NCBI GenBank assembly: GCA_015501075.1
Contig: JADNYJ010000060.1
Location: forward strand, 124,001 to 188,000
DNA: 64,000 nt
Direction: 5' to 3'
Source: Gymnopilus junonius
Taxonomy: Eukaryota; Basidiomycota; Agaricomycetes; Agaricales; Galerinaceae
Both the position numbers and the translations under genes were made by a program. The notes under the pieces were generated by a model. The model was not told the DNA's origin. It searched no databases and saw only the letters and a list, made by a program, of their open reading frames with translations. Below are positions 37,261 through 50,796 of this stretch, piece by piece; the stretch's first letter is position 1; each line of letters begins with the position of its first letter.

Positions 37261-39273
37261 TCATATGATGCGGGTCTTGGTTTCGTCCTTCTCCCGCAAC
37301 TCAACTGCAGCATAGAGTGCGCCACCGATAAGCGTCAGCACTATGCCTAGTCCATTTGCAAGGGTGATGGTCAAATCAAAAACAACCACAGCGCACAGAA
37401 TCGTGAGCACCTGCTTGACGTTCGCTAGATGTTTCAAAGTAATCATTAGTAAACTTTGAAGTAAACTTGAGCGAGCAATTGATGCTTACCAGCGACACTC
37501 ATCCCCAGAGGGCCTACCCGCCGATTAGCATTGAAACTCACAACATTCAATCCAAACGCCAGAATGCCATTGAGTAAGAGCCACATTCGCATATCAGGCG
37601 AGGTAATCTCGCCGGGGCCGAATAGATGCCATCGAACCCGATCCAGCTCTCCAGTAAAGTGAGCCAGAAGAGTCGTTTGAATGAAAGCAAGAGGGGAAAG
37701 CAAATATAGAAGATGCAGCGGGCTGAGACATAACTTGGGAAGAGTAAAAGAGAGCTTGAACATGATCGGTGGCTGATTGAAGAGGCTTTTGGTAGGGTAG
37801 GTTGGGGACGAAGAAGGAGAGGGTGGAAATACACGGTTTATCACGAGAGTTGCTAATGATGAGAAAAAGGATGGAGGAAAGGTCGATTGGTTTTGGCCAT
37901 GCTCCGAGGATATCGAATCTGACGAGGCAGGAAGACCAGAAGCGGATGGCTTCACGAGGATCACGTTGGTTATAATAGTCTTCAAAGATGCAAGGAGTGT
38001 GCCCAAAAGTGTTAAAAAGAATCCGAACGGAGTAAAATAATAATCTCCGTACGTGCTGTGGGAGCCTGATCAGTGATGAAAATTGAGCAAGTAAAAAATA
38101 ACTGACGCGAAACCCACACCCGCCACTACTGGTATTAATGATAGCAGCTTCTGCTTGGTACACCGTTTTCGGAGCAGCAATGCTGCGAACATGATAGTGA
38201 AGAAGGGCGCAGAAGCCCGGACCACCTGATGAAACTTATTGAAACAGCGTCAGTCATACCATTGACAAACGCAATTTAATTAGAAGACTCACAGGTACAG
38301 TGACAAGCCGCAGTGATGCGTTACTTACAACGATATTCACGGTATACAGAATACTGAATAGAAAGAGAACCACCAATTGCTTGCCGTTTAAATTTGGTGT
38401 GGCTAGATTCAGTGGCGATGCGGATGTCAGTGTCCGCGCTCCGGGATTCGCGTATCCAGGGTTTAATCGAAACAGGATGGAGGTGCCGATCGTGCCGCAC
38501 AGGGCATGCAAAGCCGTCAGGGTATATGGAAATGGGAAACGTAGAAGGACAGACTTGTTGTACAGAGTGAGAGAGAGGTTCATGACGAAGTATAGCGCAA
38601 GCCACACGAGAGGAGAGTCGGGAAGGGAAAGTATCCGCGGAAAAAAGCCCGGGAGTAAGCGCTCGAGATAAACAACCGATCGTGGGCGTCGTAGCATAAA
38701 CCTCTTTTTGGACGGAGAGTGAGGCGTTGGATGAGGAAGCGAGTCTTTCGTGTAGCCACCCACTGAGGAATTGGAATGAGAGGAGGCGATCTCTGGCGGG
38801 TATGGCAGGGGGGAGAGCTCGTCGCTATGGTATACTCGTTGATGAATGGTATTGACTCGCAGTGTCCTGCTTCGAACGCGCGAGCGTTCCGCGTCTTCTC
38901 CCTCGTATGTACTAGAGCGCACGGAATCTGACATGATTTGCAGCCCTTCAGCAGACCCGCCCCCTAGAAAACATGTATCTTCCTTCCCTTGAACTCCAAG
39001 CAGCAAAGGTGATGGCGGACCAAATGGCGACAAAGGCGGCTGACGATGGTCCATCACGCGCGGTGTATAAGCTACTGGAGGCGTTGCTGGCGCATTCGAG
39101 GAGAAATCCTTCGCAATGGGAGTCGTCGAGCTCAAATTTTGAACAGGAAGGGGCTGGCTAGGAACGAGGTCATTGCATAAATCGGCGTGATTGGATGATG
39201 CGACTGCCATCACGGAGTGAGAAGAATTCTCCGATGGTGATGTGCGGTCATAAGGCGCTGCCGACGACGACAT
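37261..39273 (-). CDS. Triose-phosphate/nucleotide-sugar-type transporter (TPT/DMT, SLY41-like)
   Basis: ATG at 39273 begins a long Ser/Pro-rich cytosolic N-terminus (about 200 residues) before the membrane domain. The membrane part starts VWLALYFVMNLSLTLYNKSV and FPFPYTLTALHALCGTIGTS, the standard opening of the TPT family. It continues with VVLFLFSILYTVNIVVSNAS and RLVTVPVSL, then RASAPFFTIMFAALLLRKRC and TYGDYYFTPFGFFLTLLGTL. The C-terminal half has the SFNANRRVGPLGMSVAANVK segment, a canonical Lys-Gln, and VVVFDLTITLANGLGIVLTL. The end is DETKTRII, stop at 37261-37263. It is probably a Golgi/ER membrane antiporter. A long loop with Ser/Pro (about 37780-37950) splits the domain. The substrate cannot be assigned; SLY41-like is the closest type. 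Confidence 0.87.
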
Positions 39274-41798
39274 CTATATCGACTAGAAAACAAAACGCGT
39301 GCAGGACGCCGCCTTCACTGAGCTGGCAAGGGTGCCGAAAACGTGAACAAGACCAGCTCGATCTGCTTTATGTACGTTCTCTCTCTTCCGCATTCGTCCT
39401 TGGGCCGATTTTGACAACCAGTTGATGCCGTTTTACTTTGGCCGGTAATTATATTTTGAATGCTTAAAATATCCCAAAAGTTAAGCATGATTCATTGATA
39501 GGAAGCGGAAAGATTAGAAGTTAATGAAGCCAATCTAACTCATATACGGATCCGCCCCAAGCAATCATGATCCTCTTTGTCTGCACATACATTTTGTCGG
39601 GTCAGGAAGGTAGGTAAACCGTGGACCATACTGCATAAATATATTCTGATCAGGAACCAAACCGGACCCAGCTGTCAGTCAAATGCGAGCGCTTACCCTT
39701 GTCTCCTTGTCCTCTCAGACCCATCTATGATCTAATCCAGTTACCGCATATATCGGCACAAGAATGCAATGAGAAAACATTGATGACCTTGACACTGTTA
39801 GTGGAGCCAGCAGAGGAGCTGGGAACATTGCTCGGACATGTATGATTTCGCCTCGGGGAGTGGTCGCTGTACAAAATCCACCAATAGAAGGGAGGGTTAT
39901 AGGCCCAGAGGATCACGTCATGCCATGACATTTCGTAGTGTAGTCGAACCTGCGATTATTTCCATCGGAGTTTTGCTTGCGTGAAAATCGTGTTGAAGCT
40001 ACTTACCGAGTTTAGACGAAGTTTCTCGCTTTCTGACGCCGAAGGAAACGCCAAGGGCCAAGGGTGGACTATCACTGATCGAGTTACTCCACTATTTTCC
40101 AGGTCACGTCGTCTAATGCTTCTAGACAGACATTAGGGCAGTAGCCAATAAAGGCCGTTCGTAATGATACGTCCAAAGGAAAGTCCCAATCTTTGTTCCC
40201 ATTGTTGGCGTTAGTAAGAGATGGTATTAGCTCAGGAGAGAAAAAGAGCTCACACACCAAAGGAAGGGTCATTTGCCCGCAACGAGATTCCGTGGATAAT
40301 TGCCAATACGCATATGAATCAAGAAGATCGACGGGCTGTATTATACAAGAAAAAACCAGCAGTTTTCAGCTAATATTGGATCGCAACCACAGTTTCAGTG
40401 TCCCACATCAGGAGAGCAGAAACACAGCCTTGCAAATGAGCTATCACGATGAGAGTTTCAACTAGAAAAAGAGTAATGAAAGCCAAGGGACTGAGGAGAT
40501 ATGGCTGCGCAGATGAAGTGTGAAGTGTGTCCACAACATTGGGCGATGTCAAACATCCGTCAGAGTCAAGTCAGATGTGGCCGAGGAAAGGATCCAAGCA
40601 GGCAACAAATGAATTGTAGTGCCGTGCCGAACGGATCACCACGCGTCTTGATCCGCGTTGTCTATGAGTCTTACTGGCAGGCGTTCAGCCTGAGCTATAG
40701 AAAATCCTATAGCATTCCCTATACTTAGCTGTAGTCCTCAACCTTCGGAATGGCGATCGAACATTGCAGGTCGAACATCGCAGTCTGTGACTTTCATCGA
40801 GGTCGCACAGAGGCACTGCGTCCCCGATGTTAATGATTTTTAATGATTGTCGAGCGCCCACTTTTCAAAATGCCGAACTCTCCTTCGTTGTCGACTGGCC
40901 AATGTGCATAGCACGAAGGGTCATCGATCAATGTTCGTTACATGTCAGTGGAGTGAGTTTAGAACTATTGGAATATTTACTTTGGCCTTCAATCACTTCT
41001 GGGCTCTCCACATCGAAGAGCTCGACACGGGAGAAGGTATATATGATCTTCGGTTCGAATGCTACGGCAAGCCTTTGATGTGGTGCATTAACATTCGTGG
41101 TGGATCTCGGGGAGGTGCTGGATATCTTGCACACCATCCACCTGGAATTTTAATTGTCATGTTTCCAATCCTTGCAACGCAAACTTCTTCCCCACGGGCT
41201 CAGACAGCAGAGGTGAACATGTCGGTATAGTCAAGTAAAGCTTTCTGAATGAGAACCCTACAGCAGGTCAGAGTCCCTTAAGGATATCAGCAAAATGGAC
41301 CTCAATTTGTCCGTCGGCTCGAAAACAGCAGCCCTAAAGAAAGTTGGCACGAGGATGTCGATCCAGAAAAGAAAAGCACTTCAACAGGAGACGTTTGCTT
41401 CAAAATATGCCACAGGTCGTCAAATAGAAGCTCGTTCGGCGCATAGAATGGGAGATATTGTAACACTTCAGAAGGGTGGCTTCTGAGGAAAAGAAGTTGT
41501 GAGTCCTGACGCCAAAATGAAAAGAAAGTTGCTGCGTACAAGAAAATGGCCAAAGAGACACAAAATATACCAAAATTTCCGTATAGATATTTCCCGCAAG
41601 CAGGGAGCAGGCAGCGATCATGGCCAGAGGGAAATGACACCAAAAATCATCACGAAGATCATCCCGAACTGAAGGTCTTCCCTATGGGGAGGAAAGAGGA
41701 CTCAAATGCACCATCTACCATTACGAGAGCATTAAGATTCCAGCAGGCGCCCATGGTGATTGTAAAAAAAATAAGAAATCTATTGCAGACGGGTAAAT
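39274..41798. other. Long gap with weak coding traces on the minus strand
   Basis: No gene is recognised in 2.5 kb. On the minus strand, 40370-40552 opens with a hydrophobic segment (LAFITLFLVETLIVIAHLQG). The stretches WDFPLDVSLRTAFIGYCPNV (about 40130-40190) and VRLHYEMSWHDVILWAYNPP (about 39890-39950) follow with possible intron edges. They may be exons of a small membrane or secreted protein, or chance. I do not call a gene. Confidence 0.2.
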
Positions 41799-42357
41799 CT
41801 ACTCATGGTGTCCACCGGCAGCAGCTTGGGCAATGTGACCGGCTTTGCTGTTCTGCCAATCATCATATCGCTTAGCCCAGGTGTAAACACCGTAACCTAA
41901 GGAGAAAGTCAGCCATACAATGAGGCTTATATTGGCAGGACCACATACCGACGAGCATGGGAATGCCAAAGAAGAAAACTTCGCCAGCAATGCGACGGTA
42001 GCCATTGAAAATGTAGGATTTTAACCAGTGGGGACCCGCCTTTGCCTGGTAGGGGGAGAGAGCTGTTGGAGAAATGGGGTCAATCATAGCTCCATCCTGA
42101 ACGAATGTACGCGACGCACTGTATATGGTGATTCCTTTCTGCTTCACGCCACTCTGGTCACCCCACCAAAGGTTCTTATATGCCATTAGAATGACGATGA
42201 GCCGCGTTCCACCGATGTTTGTAGATGCTAAAAAGCTACTCACGTAGACCTTGCCTGCGAGTTACAGCAAACATGATTAGAAGCTGGCTAGGGGTATAAA
42301 AACAAAGAATAAGTCACCTCCTGGCATGTCGCTGCGTCTTGCAATTGTGGGCCGCAT
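41799..42357 (-). CDS. QCR8: Cytochrome bc1 complex subunit 8 (ubiquinone-binding QP-C)
   Basis: Five short exons give roughly 95 residues. ATG at 42357 starts MRPTIARRSDMPGGKVY, then NLWWGDQSGVKQKGITIY. A 57-base intron must be removed before TLSPYQAKAGPHWLKSYIFN, and GYRRIAGEVFFFGIPMLVGY and VYTWAKRYDDWQNSKAGHIA follow. The stop is TAG at 41799-41801. The single membrane span and the GYRRI and WQNSKAGH motifs are diagnostic for Qcr8, a small inner-membrane subunit of respiratory complex III. Length is normal for the family. It is divergent from OST4 with about 225 bases between starts. Confidence 0.93.
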
Positions 42358-42581
42358 GTTGGCTTAAAGGACGGTAATTGGAAGAAAGTCTGAAGAAATA
42401 GGCTAGCTAAAAAACAACAAGCCGTTCTTGTCCGGGGGCGAACAAACAATGGACAAACAATCCTAGCCAGCTCATCATCCATCACAACGTGCACACTTCT
42501 TCCATTGTACGTCCGCAAGCTTCTACAGACCGTTTGAAGATATTTAATCTGCTGCGACATTTTCTAGAGAACAAATCTGCT
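42358..42581. promoter_or_regulatory. Shared divergent promoter QCR8/OST4
   Basis: Two housekeeping genes start on opposite strands 224 bases apart, so both core promoters must lie in this interval. No TATA box is obvious. This is inferred from gene positions only. Confidence 0.5.
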
Positions 42582-42701
42582 ATGATTACCCACCAGACGC
42601 TCTTACTGCTTGCGAACTCACTCGGCATTCTCGCAATGCTTACTGTCGTAGGATACCACGTTGTGGCTGTTAATGCCCGTCAGGTTGAACAGCAAAAGTA
42701 G
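42582..42701 (+). CDS. OST4: Oligosaccharyltransferase subunit OST4
   Basis: A 39-residue mini-protein in one exon. It begins MITHQTLLLLANSLGILAML, continues TVVGYHVVAVNARQVEQQK and stops with TAG at 42699-42701. A tiny N-terminus, one membrane helix and a short polar tail with VNA match fungal and animal Ost4, which stabilises Stt3-Ost3/6 in the ER oligosaccharyltransferase for N-glycosylation. An in-frame ATG at 42489 would add 31 residues that no Ost4 has, so the later start is chosen. Confidence 0.88.
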   Translation: MITHQTLLLLANSLGILAMLTVVGYHVVAVNARQVEQQK

Positions 42702-42961
42702 TGTCAGAGGCCTTTTATTACATGTGGAATATGTCAGGTACATCTTATGCCATCTTGAGATTTGTTTCCTCCAAACTGATATTTCCTCTAGGACTTGTAA
42801 TTATATGGCTACAGCTGTAATGAATAACGGACAATAACCCTAAAAGAATTCTTGACCAGAAGCAATGTCTTCCGAGGTGGTATTTCACCAACTGGGTTGC
42901 ACCTCCAGTTTCTTCTGAACTACTTGATCCCAGTCCTCCGAGCTCTGCACAGATGAATCTA

Positions 42962-44172
42962 TCACAATTGACTCCAATATTTTAATTGCCCTTCAATTCC
43001 TTCTAGATTAGCGATGTCGAATTTATGTTTCTCGTTATCGTGACTGGATGCAAACCAAAAATTTTCGACATGCGTGCCGTTCATTCTGCTAAGAAGCATT
43101 TTCGACAATGCACCGTCCTGAAGATATTCCACTGCCTCGTCGTTTACGGCGAACATTTCGAGATATGGGCAAAGCAAGTTCGGGTTCTGTGGGGTTTTTG
43201 TCATGTAAAGCATCAAAATGTCGCTGATAGGTTGCGGATCTTGGGAAGAGTCGCCAAGGACCTTGAGGATACGGAGGAAAGGCGTGCGCTTGAGGGTGTG
43301 GATAAGTTCCGTCTCAGTCATCTTGACCATAAAGAACTCCAGGGCTTCAAGGCGACATGTGGAATTTTGAAGGAAGAAAATAAAATGTTCGGTGCTCCAG
43401 AAGTCATCACAGGAAATCGATACGCGGCGCAGAGCCGGGGCTCTAAAGAATTCGAACAGTCTCCACAGGTGCGTCGAGTTTCCTTGGTCGTGGTCCTGGA
43501 AGTTAATATCAATTTTCAGGAATTGGAGTGTGGAATTTTTGAATTCATGGCTAACATGGATTTCGGACCCAGTGACATTACCAAACGAACAATCTGTAAG
43601 GTTACTGGCAGTCGCAAGTATCTCGCAGCAGTGCCAGACTGTGAGCTTGCAGTCTAATCGCAGAGTGGTTAAGCTACGAAAAGGGAGAGGTGGGCAAGGA
43701 TTGCCCTGTAATTCTGAGGTGAAGGGATCTTCATTGAACTGTATCAATTCAAATTTGCTAACAGAGGTGAGGCCAACCAGCATCCTGATAGCGCGTGGCC
43801 CACAACTGCAATATCAAAGTCGGAAGGACCTTCCAAGGCGACATGCTCAAGCAGAGGTGCCGGCATGTTTTGTCTATCCACCAAGCTTTCCCATGGAACA
43901 TACGGTACCCAGAACCTGACTGTCTTCCATCTGGGAAGCACGTCTAGGAAAACGTCAAAGTAACTCTTTAGCAAACTTCGGTTGAAGTTTTTTGGCGTCT
44001 CAGCATCAAGAGACAGTTCTGTGAATGTAATTTGCACAGGGAGTTTCTCGTATCTATCCAGAAAGTTTTTGATATCCCAAGGGCCCGGTGAAAGGTGGTG
44101 ATTCCTCCTATTCCGTCGGATTTCGATTGATACGACCCCGTCGGCGATGTAGCCTGGTTGCTCGAAGACCAA
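42962..44172 (-). CDS. F-box-type LRR protein (no F-box seen), frame broken once
   Basis: The 5' part from ATG 44172 (MVFEQPGYIADGVVSIEIRR) and the 3' part ending at 42962 form one leucine-rich protein typical of the large mushroom F-box family: LDVLPRWKTVRFWVP, LLEHVALEGPSDFDIAVVG, then MLVGLTSVSKFELIQFN, LTTLRLDCKLTVWHCCEILA, FFRAPALRRVSISCDDFW, LEALEFFMVKMTETELIHTL, and CPYLEMFAV. The halves are in different frames. One G missing from GGGG at 43799-43801 (read on the minus strand) would give VVGPRAIRMLVGLT and join them. The F-box itself may lie in an upstream exon near 44200-44450 that I cannot place. Confidence 0.6.
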
Positions 44173-44984
44173 TGTTACCCTATCGCCTTCGTTGCATTCT
44201 GTTTCCCTAGCTATGAAAGATAATTCAGCTCTCGTAACTCAGGAGTACGGAAGTTCCGAAAAAGTACCTGGTTCTTTACCCTTCTTCTTCGATGGTGTTG
44301 CAGCCTGATGTGTTCGGACCATTGTTACGGAGGTTCTTCCGGGGAGAACAACTGCAAGTTTATTTAACAACATTTTTCGCTCCAAATGAGTGTTTAATAG
44401 TCCGAAATACAAGAACGGGGATGTACAAGTCATTTTGCAACTTACATAGCTGGCTTTTACAAGGTCGTCAAGGCGTGCCTGAGTGCTTCGTGAGTAAGAT
44501 CCACCTCTCTAGAAAACGTGCGATTGCTGATTGGTGTTAACCACCGGATTCATTGGAAGAATACAGCCTCTTGTCCTTAAGCCCGATGTCAAGCTCTCCT
44601 TACATGTACCTACCAATTCAGTCAGATGGCCGGGCCTCTAACATCAAGTTGTTTCGAGCAAGTTGTCAACCCGAACTTAACTCACCATCTATCTAATCAA
44701 TATCAACTGCAAGCTTTAAGGAATTAAATAATAGAAACGTTCGTCATCGATGATGTAGCCGTCGATATTGTAATAGTGGCAGCACACGTCACGTCGCGAC
44801 TCGACTCTCGAGACAGGCCGCCACTGGCGCCAGCGCTAAGCGCTTCCAAGTCACGAGACGCCTTGACCTTTATAAATAGCTTAACCGAAGCTCTCCTAGT
44901 CACCGCCCGGTCCCCGGATGCTCTCCACCACACCCATCATGATACTTCGCTCATGAGATGTTCCCAGTTTTCACTCCGAGTCCG
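44173..44984. other. Gap, possible upstream exon of LRR gene
   Basis: Nothing firm. The right end should hold the promoter of the DUF6533 gene; the left end may contain the missing F-box exon of the LRR gene. Confidence 0.3.
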
Positions 44985-46640
44985 ATGTCCGCCAGTATAT
45001 CTTCCTCGTATATTAACTTCCAGGTAGCCACTTCCTGTCTCCCAACTCCATCTAGATTCTATTATCCACTATTTTGTATGCAATCTCTCGACGTGCAATC
45101 CCAAGTGTAAAGTCCGCCATCTTATCAGCGCGGTGGGTGTACTAACACAAGGCGCCCATTTCTCAGATTCTTGTACAACTCCAGCATATTGGTGTCCTTC
45201 AGTATGACCTTGCTGACCCAAGCTTCACCTCCCAGGTGTTGACGTTGCGTCAGCCATTCTTTACTATGACTACTTCTTGAATCTTGACCATGAAGTCGAT
45301 TCGATATTGGAGTTGTAAACCAAAATTCACTCTCAGCTGGGCTCTCTTCGCTGCGAATCGTTATCTGCTACTGTTGGGTTATATCCTTTTCATGATTCTG
45401 ACGTTCCGGTCTTGGACGGTGTTCAATCTAGCCAAGGTATGTCTATAATGTAACAATCGTGTCGTGCCGCAATTTTGATAATGCAATTACCTGCCACTTT
45501 CCGCCTACAGTTATAGGCGTCCTCCTTTCACTTGATTCTAATTGATGACAACTGATCATTATTATAATACAAAGTTGCAATGGCGTGGGTTTGTACCATG
45601 AAATTCTTATGTTATTGTCTCTGGTCATTACAGGAAGTGAGTACCATTTGCCACGGTCCACAAATCCGCTTTTTATTCCTACAACCTTCTCTTCAAGAAT
45701 CATGGCAATACGAATATATGCCCTCTATGGGCGCAATCGTCGTATTCCCGCTCTGTTATTGGCTCCGCCGGGGGCCTTATGCGTTGATACATCCATTGGT
45801 TTCCATCTCAAATTCATAAGTGTTTTCATTGTCCCGATATGTAGCATTCAGTCAAGTCGCAGAAGTGGTCAAATCCAGGACCCTCAATAGTCGATTTACC
45901 AACATTACGCGGGTGTATTGTAGCTCTTACGCCACAACAGTGAGTTCTTACGTGTCTGCAGTCTAAGTCACTTTTAATGACGTATTGTGCAGGATTTAAA
46001 GTATGTTTGCGATGTCCCTAAAATATACAGGAACGTCCCTTATTATCCCGATTGCAAGCATTTTCCAGAGTTTTCGTGGGGGTTGTGTGCCTCGAGGTTT
46101 TGTACTTCGTTGCCACATTATACCGCTCCCTGGGGAGGGCTCGCCAAGGGGTTGATATTCTTTCCATAATGCTTCGTGATGGTACGTAGAATAAATTGAT
46201 TTTATAATTGGCCAACCGATCCAACGCTTTCGGAGGTACGATATACTTTGGGTTGGCTATTCTTTAGATCAGTTCGACAAACGGTTATCGATGATCCTCC
46301 AGGGTTATGACATTGAGCACGGCGTCACTGCTTGCTACTGGACGGGTATGTATCAGGGATACATTGATCCAAAGCCAGATCTTTTACTCACTTGTTAAAT
46401 TTTACGGTAGTTCTTTCCAGTCAGCCTTCCTCTACGACGCTTCATTGGATGCTAATAATTTTGCAAAATAGCTACACATGAAGGGAATGACCGCCTCGCT
46501 CAACGTTACGTGAGTTGTTTACCCTAAAAAAAAAGATTTAGATTATCGTCGACCATGACCTCAGGATTCTTGCTCAACCTGCGTGATCCCAGCCTTCATG
46601 GCATAAATGATAACCGACAACCACAATGACGCACGATCCC
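44985..46640 (+). pseudogene. DUF6533 multi-span membrane protein, damaged
   Basis: Recognisable segments of the mushroom DUF6533 family in order: start MSASISSSYINFQ at 44985; VDVASAILYYDYFLNLDHEV (45240-45300); WSCKPKFTLSWALF and LLLLGYILFMILTFRSWTVF (45310-45430); YHEILMLLSLVITG then IMAIRIYALYGRNRRI (45590-45750); VVCLEVLYFVATLYRSLGRA and DILSIMLRDG (46085-46180); TIYFGLAIL (46230-46255); and the terminal TMTSGFLLNLRDPS (about 46553-46594). The family has seven predicted membrane helices and no proven function. Defects: a one-base frame change at 45306-45312, a stop directly after TIYFGLAIL, and weak sequence in the middle. The frame change does not fit a single missing base, so a real pseudogene is more likely than with its neighbours. 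Confidence 0.55.
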
Positions 46641-47227
46641 TTGTCTCTGTTCTAGTCTTCGAGATAGGACGTGATACAACTTTGACCCTTGCTTTTATTT
46701 CTGAGTCTGACGATTTGAATGAAATATCGGAAGAGACACTACATCCAAACGAATCTGAGCTCCTCGGAAACTGCAACAATCGTCTCTCAATTTGTCTCTT
46801 CATCTGCAGACTTCATGATAAAGCTATATCCATTGCCGTTCTAACTTTAGCGAAACTTTATCTGCCAGTGACTGGGATGGCATGTTGCACCTCAAATCTG
46901 TCGGTCGACGATTGAAAGCCTCTCAAAATCACTGCGGGCAAGCGATGAGTGCAACACAATGAACTCTCAAGATTTTGAAAGTGGCAACTGCGTCTGCACC
47001 ACTACTCATGTCGAGTCATTTTGAATTGCTTTCTCCAACTGCCGCAGCCACGACGCAGTCAGCTTCAGGATTGATAACGTGTCTCCATTGACCTCCGACT
47101 CATTAGGGCTTATCAACGTGTCACCAGCTGGTACTTAACCACTGTGTTACACTTTTGACCTGTATTCAATCCTGCCTCTACCGCTCGTGGCTTTCCCTGC
47201 TTAGTTTCTCGCAGTTGATACACCGTC
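46641..47227. other. Intergenic
   Basis: An open frame to 46915 may be the tail of the DUF6533 gene (SDDLNEISEETLHPNESELL). The rest shows nothing. Confidence 0.3.
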
Positions 47228-48411
47228 ATGTCCGATTTCAAGATTAGTATTCCGAGGCCGGTCGTAAAAGTCCAAGGGAAACGGCGTCGTAGAGTATCCT
47301 TCAAGGAGAATCTACACGCTACATTGGGTCCTACGAGGTAAACATATCTTCATATTTACCTGCATTATCACCTAGCTGAACTTCATTTGTTGAAGTTATC
47401 TTCTAGGACATGAACGGCGTATTAATAAGATGCTATTTTCTTGTCGAAACTCGAAGAACTTAATATTCGTAAATGGCTTTCCGGTTTCTGAAGTTGTCCT
47501 GAGCTGAGTATACTCGATGCAGATGTCAACCGTATTCCTAATTTGCGCGACACTTTTACCTATGATTTGGTTCTGGTGAGTAATTCTTCCAAGCTTTTTT
47601 ATTTTTACTCATCATGATTTTTTTTCTGTAGTCAATGTCTACAAAACTTCTCGACTTTTATTCATCAAAGACTTCCGTACCCGTCCCTTGCAACGACTGT
47701 GCTAGAAACTCTCACCTGTATGCATTCAATATCTTACTGAAGAAAAATAAACTCAACTATTTCTTAGTCGTCAGTCTGATCACATTTCCAATCTCAACGT
47801 CCTTTATTTTATTGTTGCTCTGCATCGCCTTGAGGGGGTCAGAGACAGCCTTGACTGAAATCGGAAGTTTGACGATTTATAGCGTTTATGAGCTCCATCA
47901 AATTGATGCCTACTTGAGCGTGAAACTGAGCTCTTGTCGAGCAACTTTCCAAGACACTATAGCCTCCCTTGTAGATCATCTCGAGGGGAGGTGGCAAAAG
48001 GAACTTCGCATTCCTATTCAACGTCAGTCAAACGAGATTGACTCATTGCCCTCAGATATGGTGGGAAGCTCGATCAATAAAGAATCTCGCATCAGGACGA
48101 AGTGGAGATTTGATACTGAACTCGGGAGGCGGGCTCGAGATACAACGTTCGAGAGCAACGAAAAACCTCACACAGCGACTCCTTCGGAATCCCCTGAAGA
48201 CTACTACCTTTCGTCAACAATACTGGACCGAGAAGCCAATCTACAAGTACTGAGGGGATTGCGCCCAAGCATTAAGGTTGAACTAGCACGTCTGCGAACT
48301 ATTCCAGGGTTTGACGCAGATAGTTGGGTCTTGGTGAATCATCCTTGGATTGATGGAAATGTGGCAAGGGGAAGACCAACTCAAGTTTCTCGTGGCAGGA
48401 AACGACGGTAA
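47228..48411 (+). CDS. Hypothetical protein with basic N-terminus
   Basis: Not recognised. A first exon MSDFKISIPRPVVKVQGKRR (47228-47338) ends at a gtaaac donor. An exon with DADVNRIPNLRDTFTYDLVL ends at 47575 with gtgagt. A long exon from 47634 contains STKLLDFYSSKTSVPVP and later FQDTIASLVDHLEGRWQKEL and LRGLRPSIKVELARLRTIPG, ending SRGRKRR with TAA at 48409-48411. A hydrophobic stretch (LVVSLITFPISTSFILLLLC) inside the long exon may be an unspliced intron rather than a membrane helix. Codon use looks coding but no domain is evident. Confidence 0.35.
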
Positions 48412-49310
48412 GCGGCATGCTTTGGCCGTCGATCTCAACGTTCATCAGTGTCTCTTTGTAGGGTTGCAAAATCGATATAGGCTTTTGAGGGGCGAAGTAT
48501 TGTGGTTTTCCAGGCCTTTGATTCAGACTCCTTTCCCCGACTCTATCACGTGAGTGGTAGAAAGGGTTCGAAATGAATGACTCCCGGTCTGAGCTTTCCC
48601 ACGGCCTCGAACTATGCAGAATGCTAAGATTTAATCACTTTCTTCTATTTCGACTTCAAATTTTTTTAGCTTACAAAATTTTTAACATTTTCTGCATTAC
48701 ATATTTTACTATAGAATTCACTTAATTACCCTCGGCCAGTGGTGAACTCACATTTCACGCAGATCCTGGCAGTCGAAAGGAGGCAAATGGCGCCGATTGT
48801 ATTTACTGAGAAAGAGTCGGGGATTGGTGCTTGCGCTGCTATGGGATGATAACTATAGGACAAGGGATTACGTCTTTTCTCCATTTGAGCTCTTTTATAC
48901 ACATGATGATTATTGGTAAATGTTCGCAGGAGAAGTCTGATAGGGCTTCCACTCCTGCAAAGCCTTTCTCAACTGTACCTGCCACATTCGAAGGCAATGA
49001 ATTTGACAAGCTTCTCCTAGCAACACAATGGTTCTATTACGGAAGTCCTTCGTCCAATTAAATACTGTGTAATAGGAATTCTGTTGTCAAGTTAATGTAA
49101 ACGAAGATGTACACTGCACCATATGTACATGGAGTAGGTGCGAACCAAACCAAGGCGATGTACTGAAATTATCCACAAAAGAATACAATTGAAGTGAAAA
49201 AGTCCTATAAATATTAAAAAGGGATATAAAATTTGTCTGTGTCTAGCGAGTTCCGATCTGTCCATAACAGGGCGAAAAATAGCATGTCATTGGGTCTGTG
49301 TATTTCTCTC
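48412..49310. other. AT-rich intergenic region
   Basis: T- and A-rich tracts at 48650-48720 and 49080-49230. No exon is recognised. The right end is the 3' flank of GMD. Confidence 0.4.

Positions 49311-50796
<1,486 letters not shown>

Noticed and set aside
37547..38163. Overlapping minus-strand frames beside the transporter
   Set aside because: They are alternate-frame shadows of the transporter's membrane exons.
41872..42243. Long open frame over QCR8 read as a 123-residue protein
   Set aside because: It contains two unspliced introns; removing them gives a normal Qcr8.
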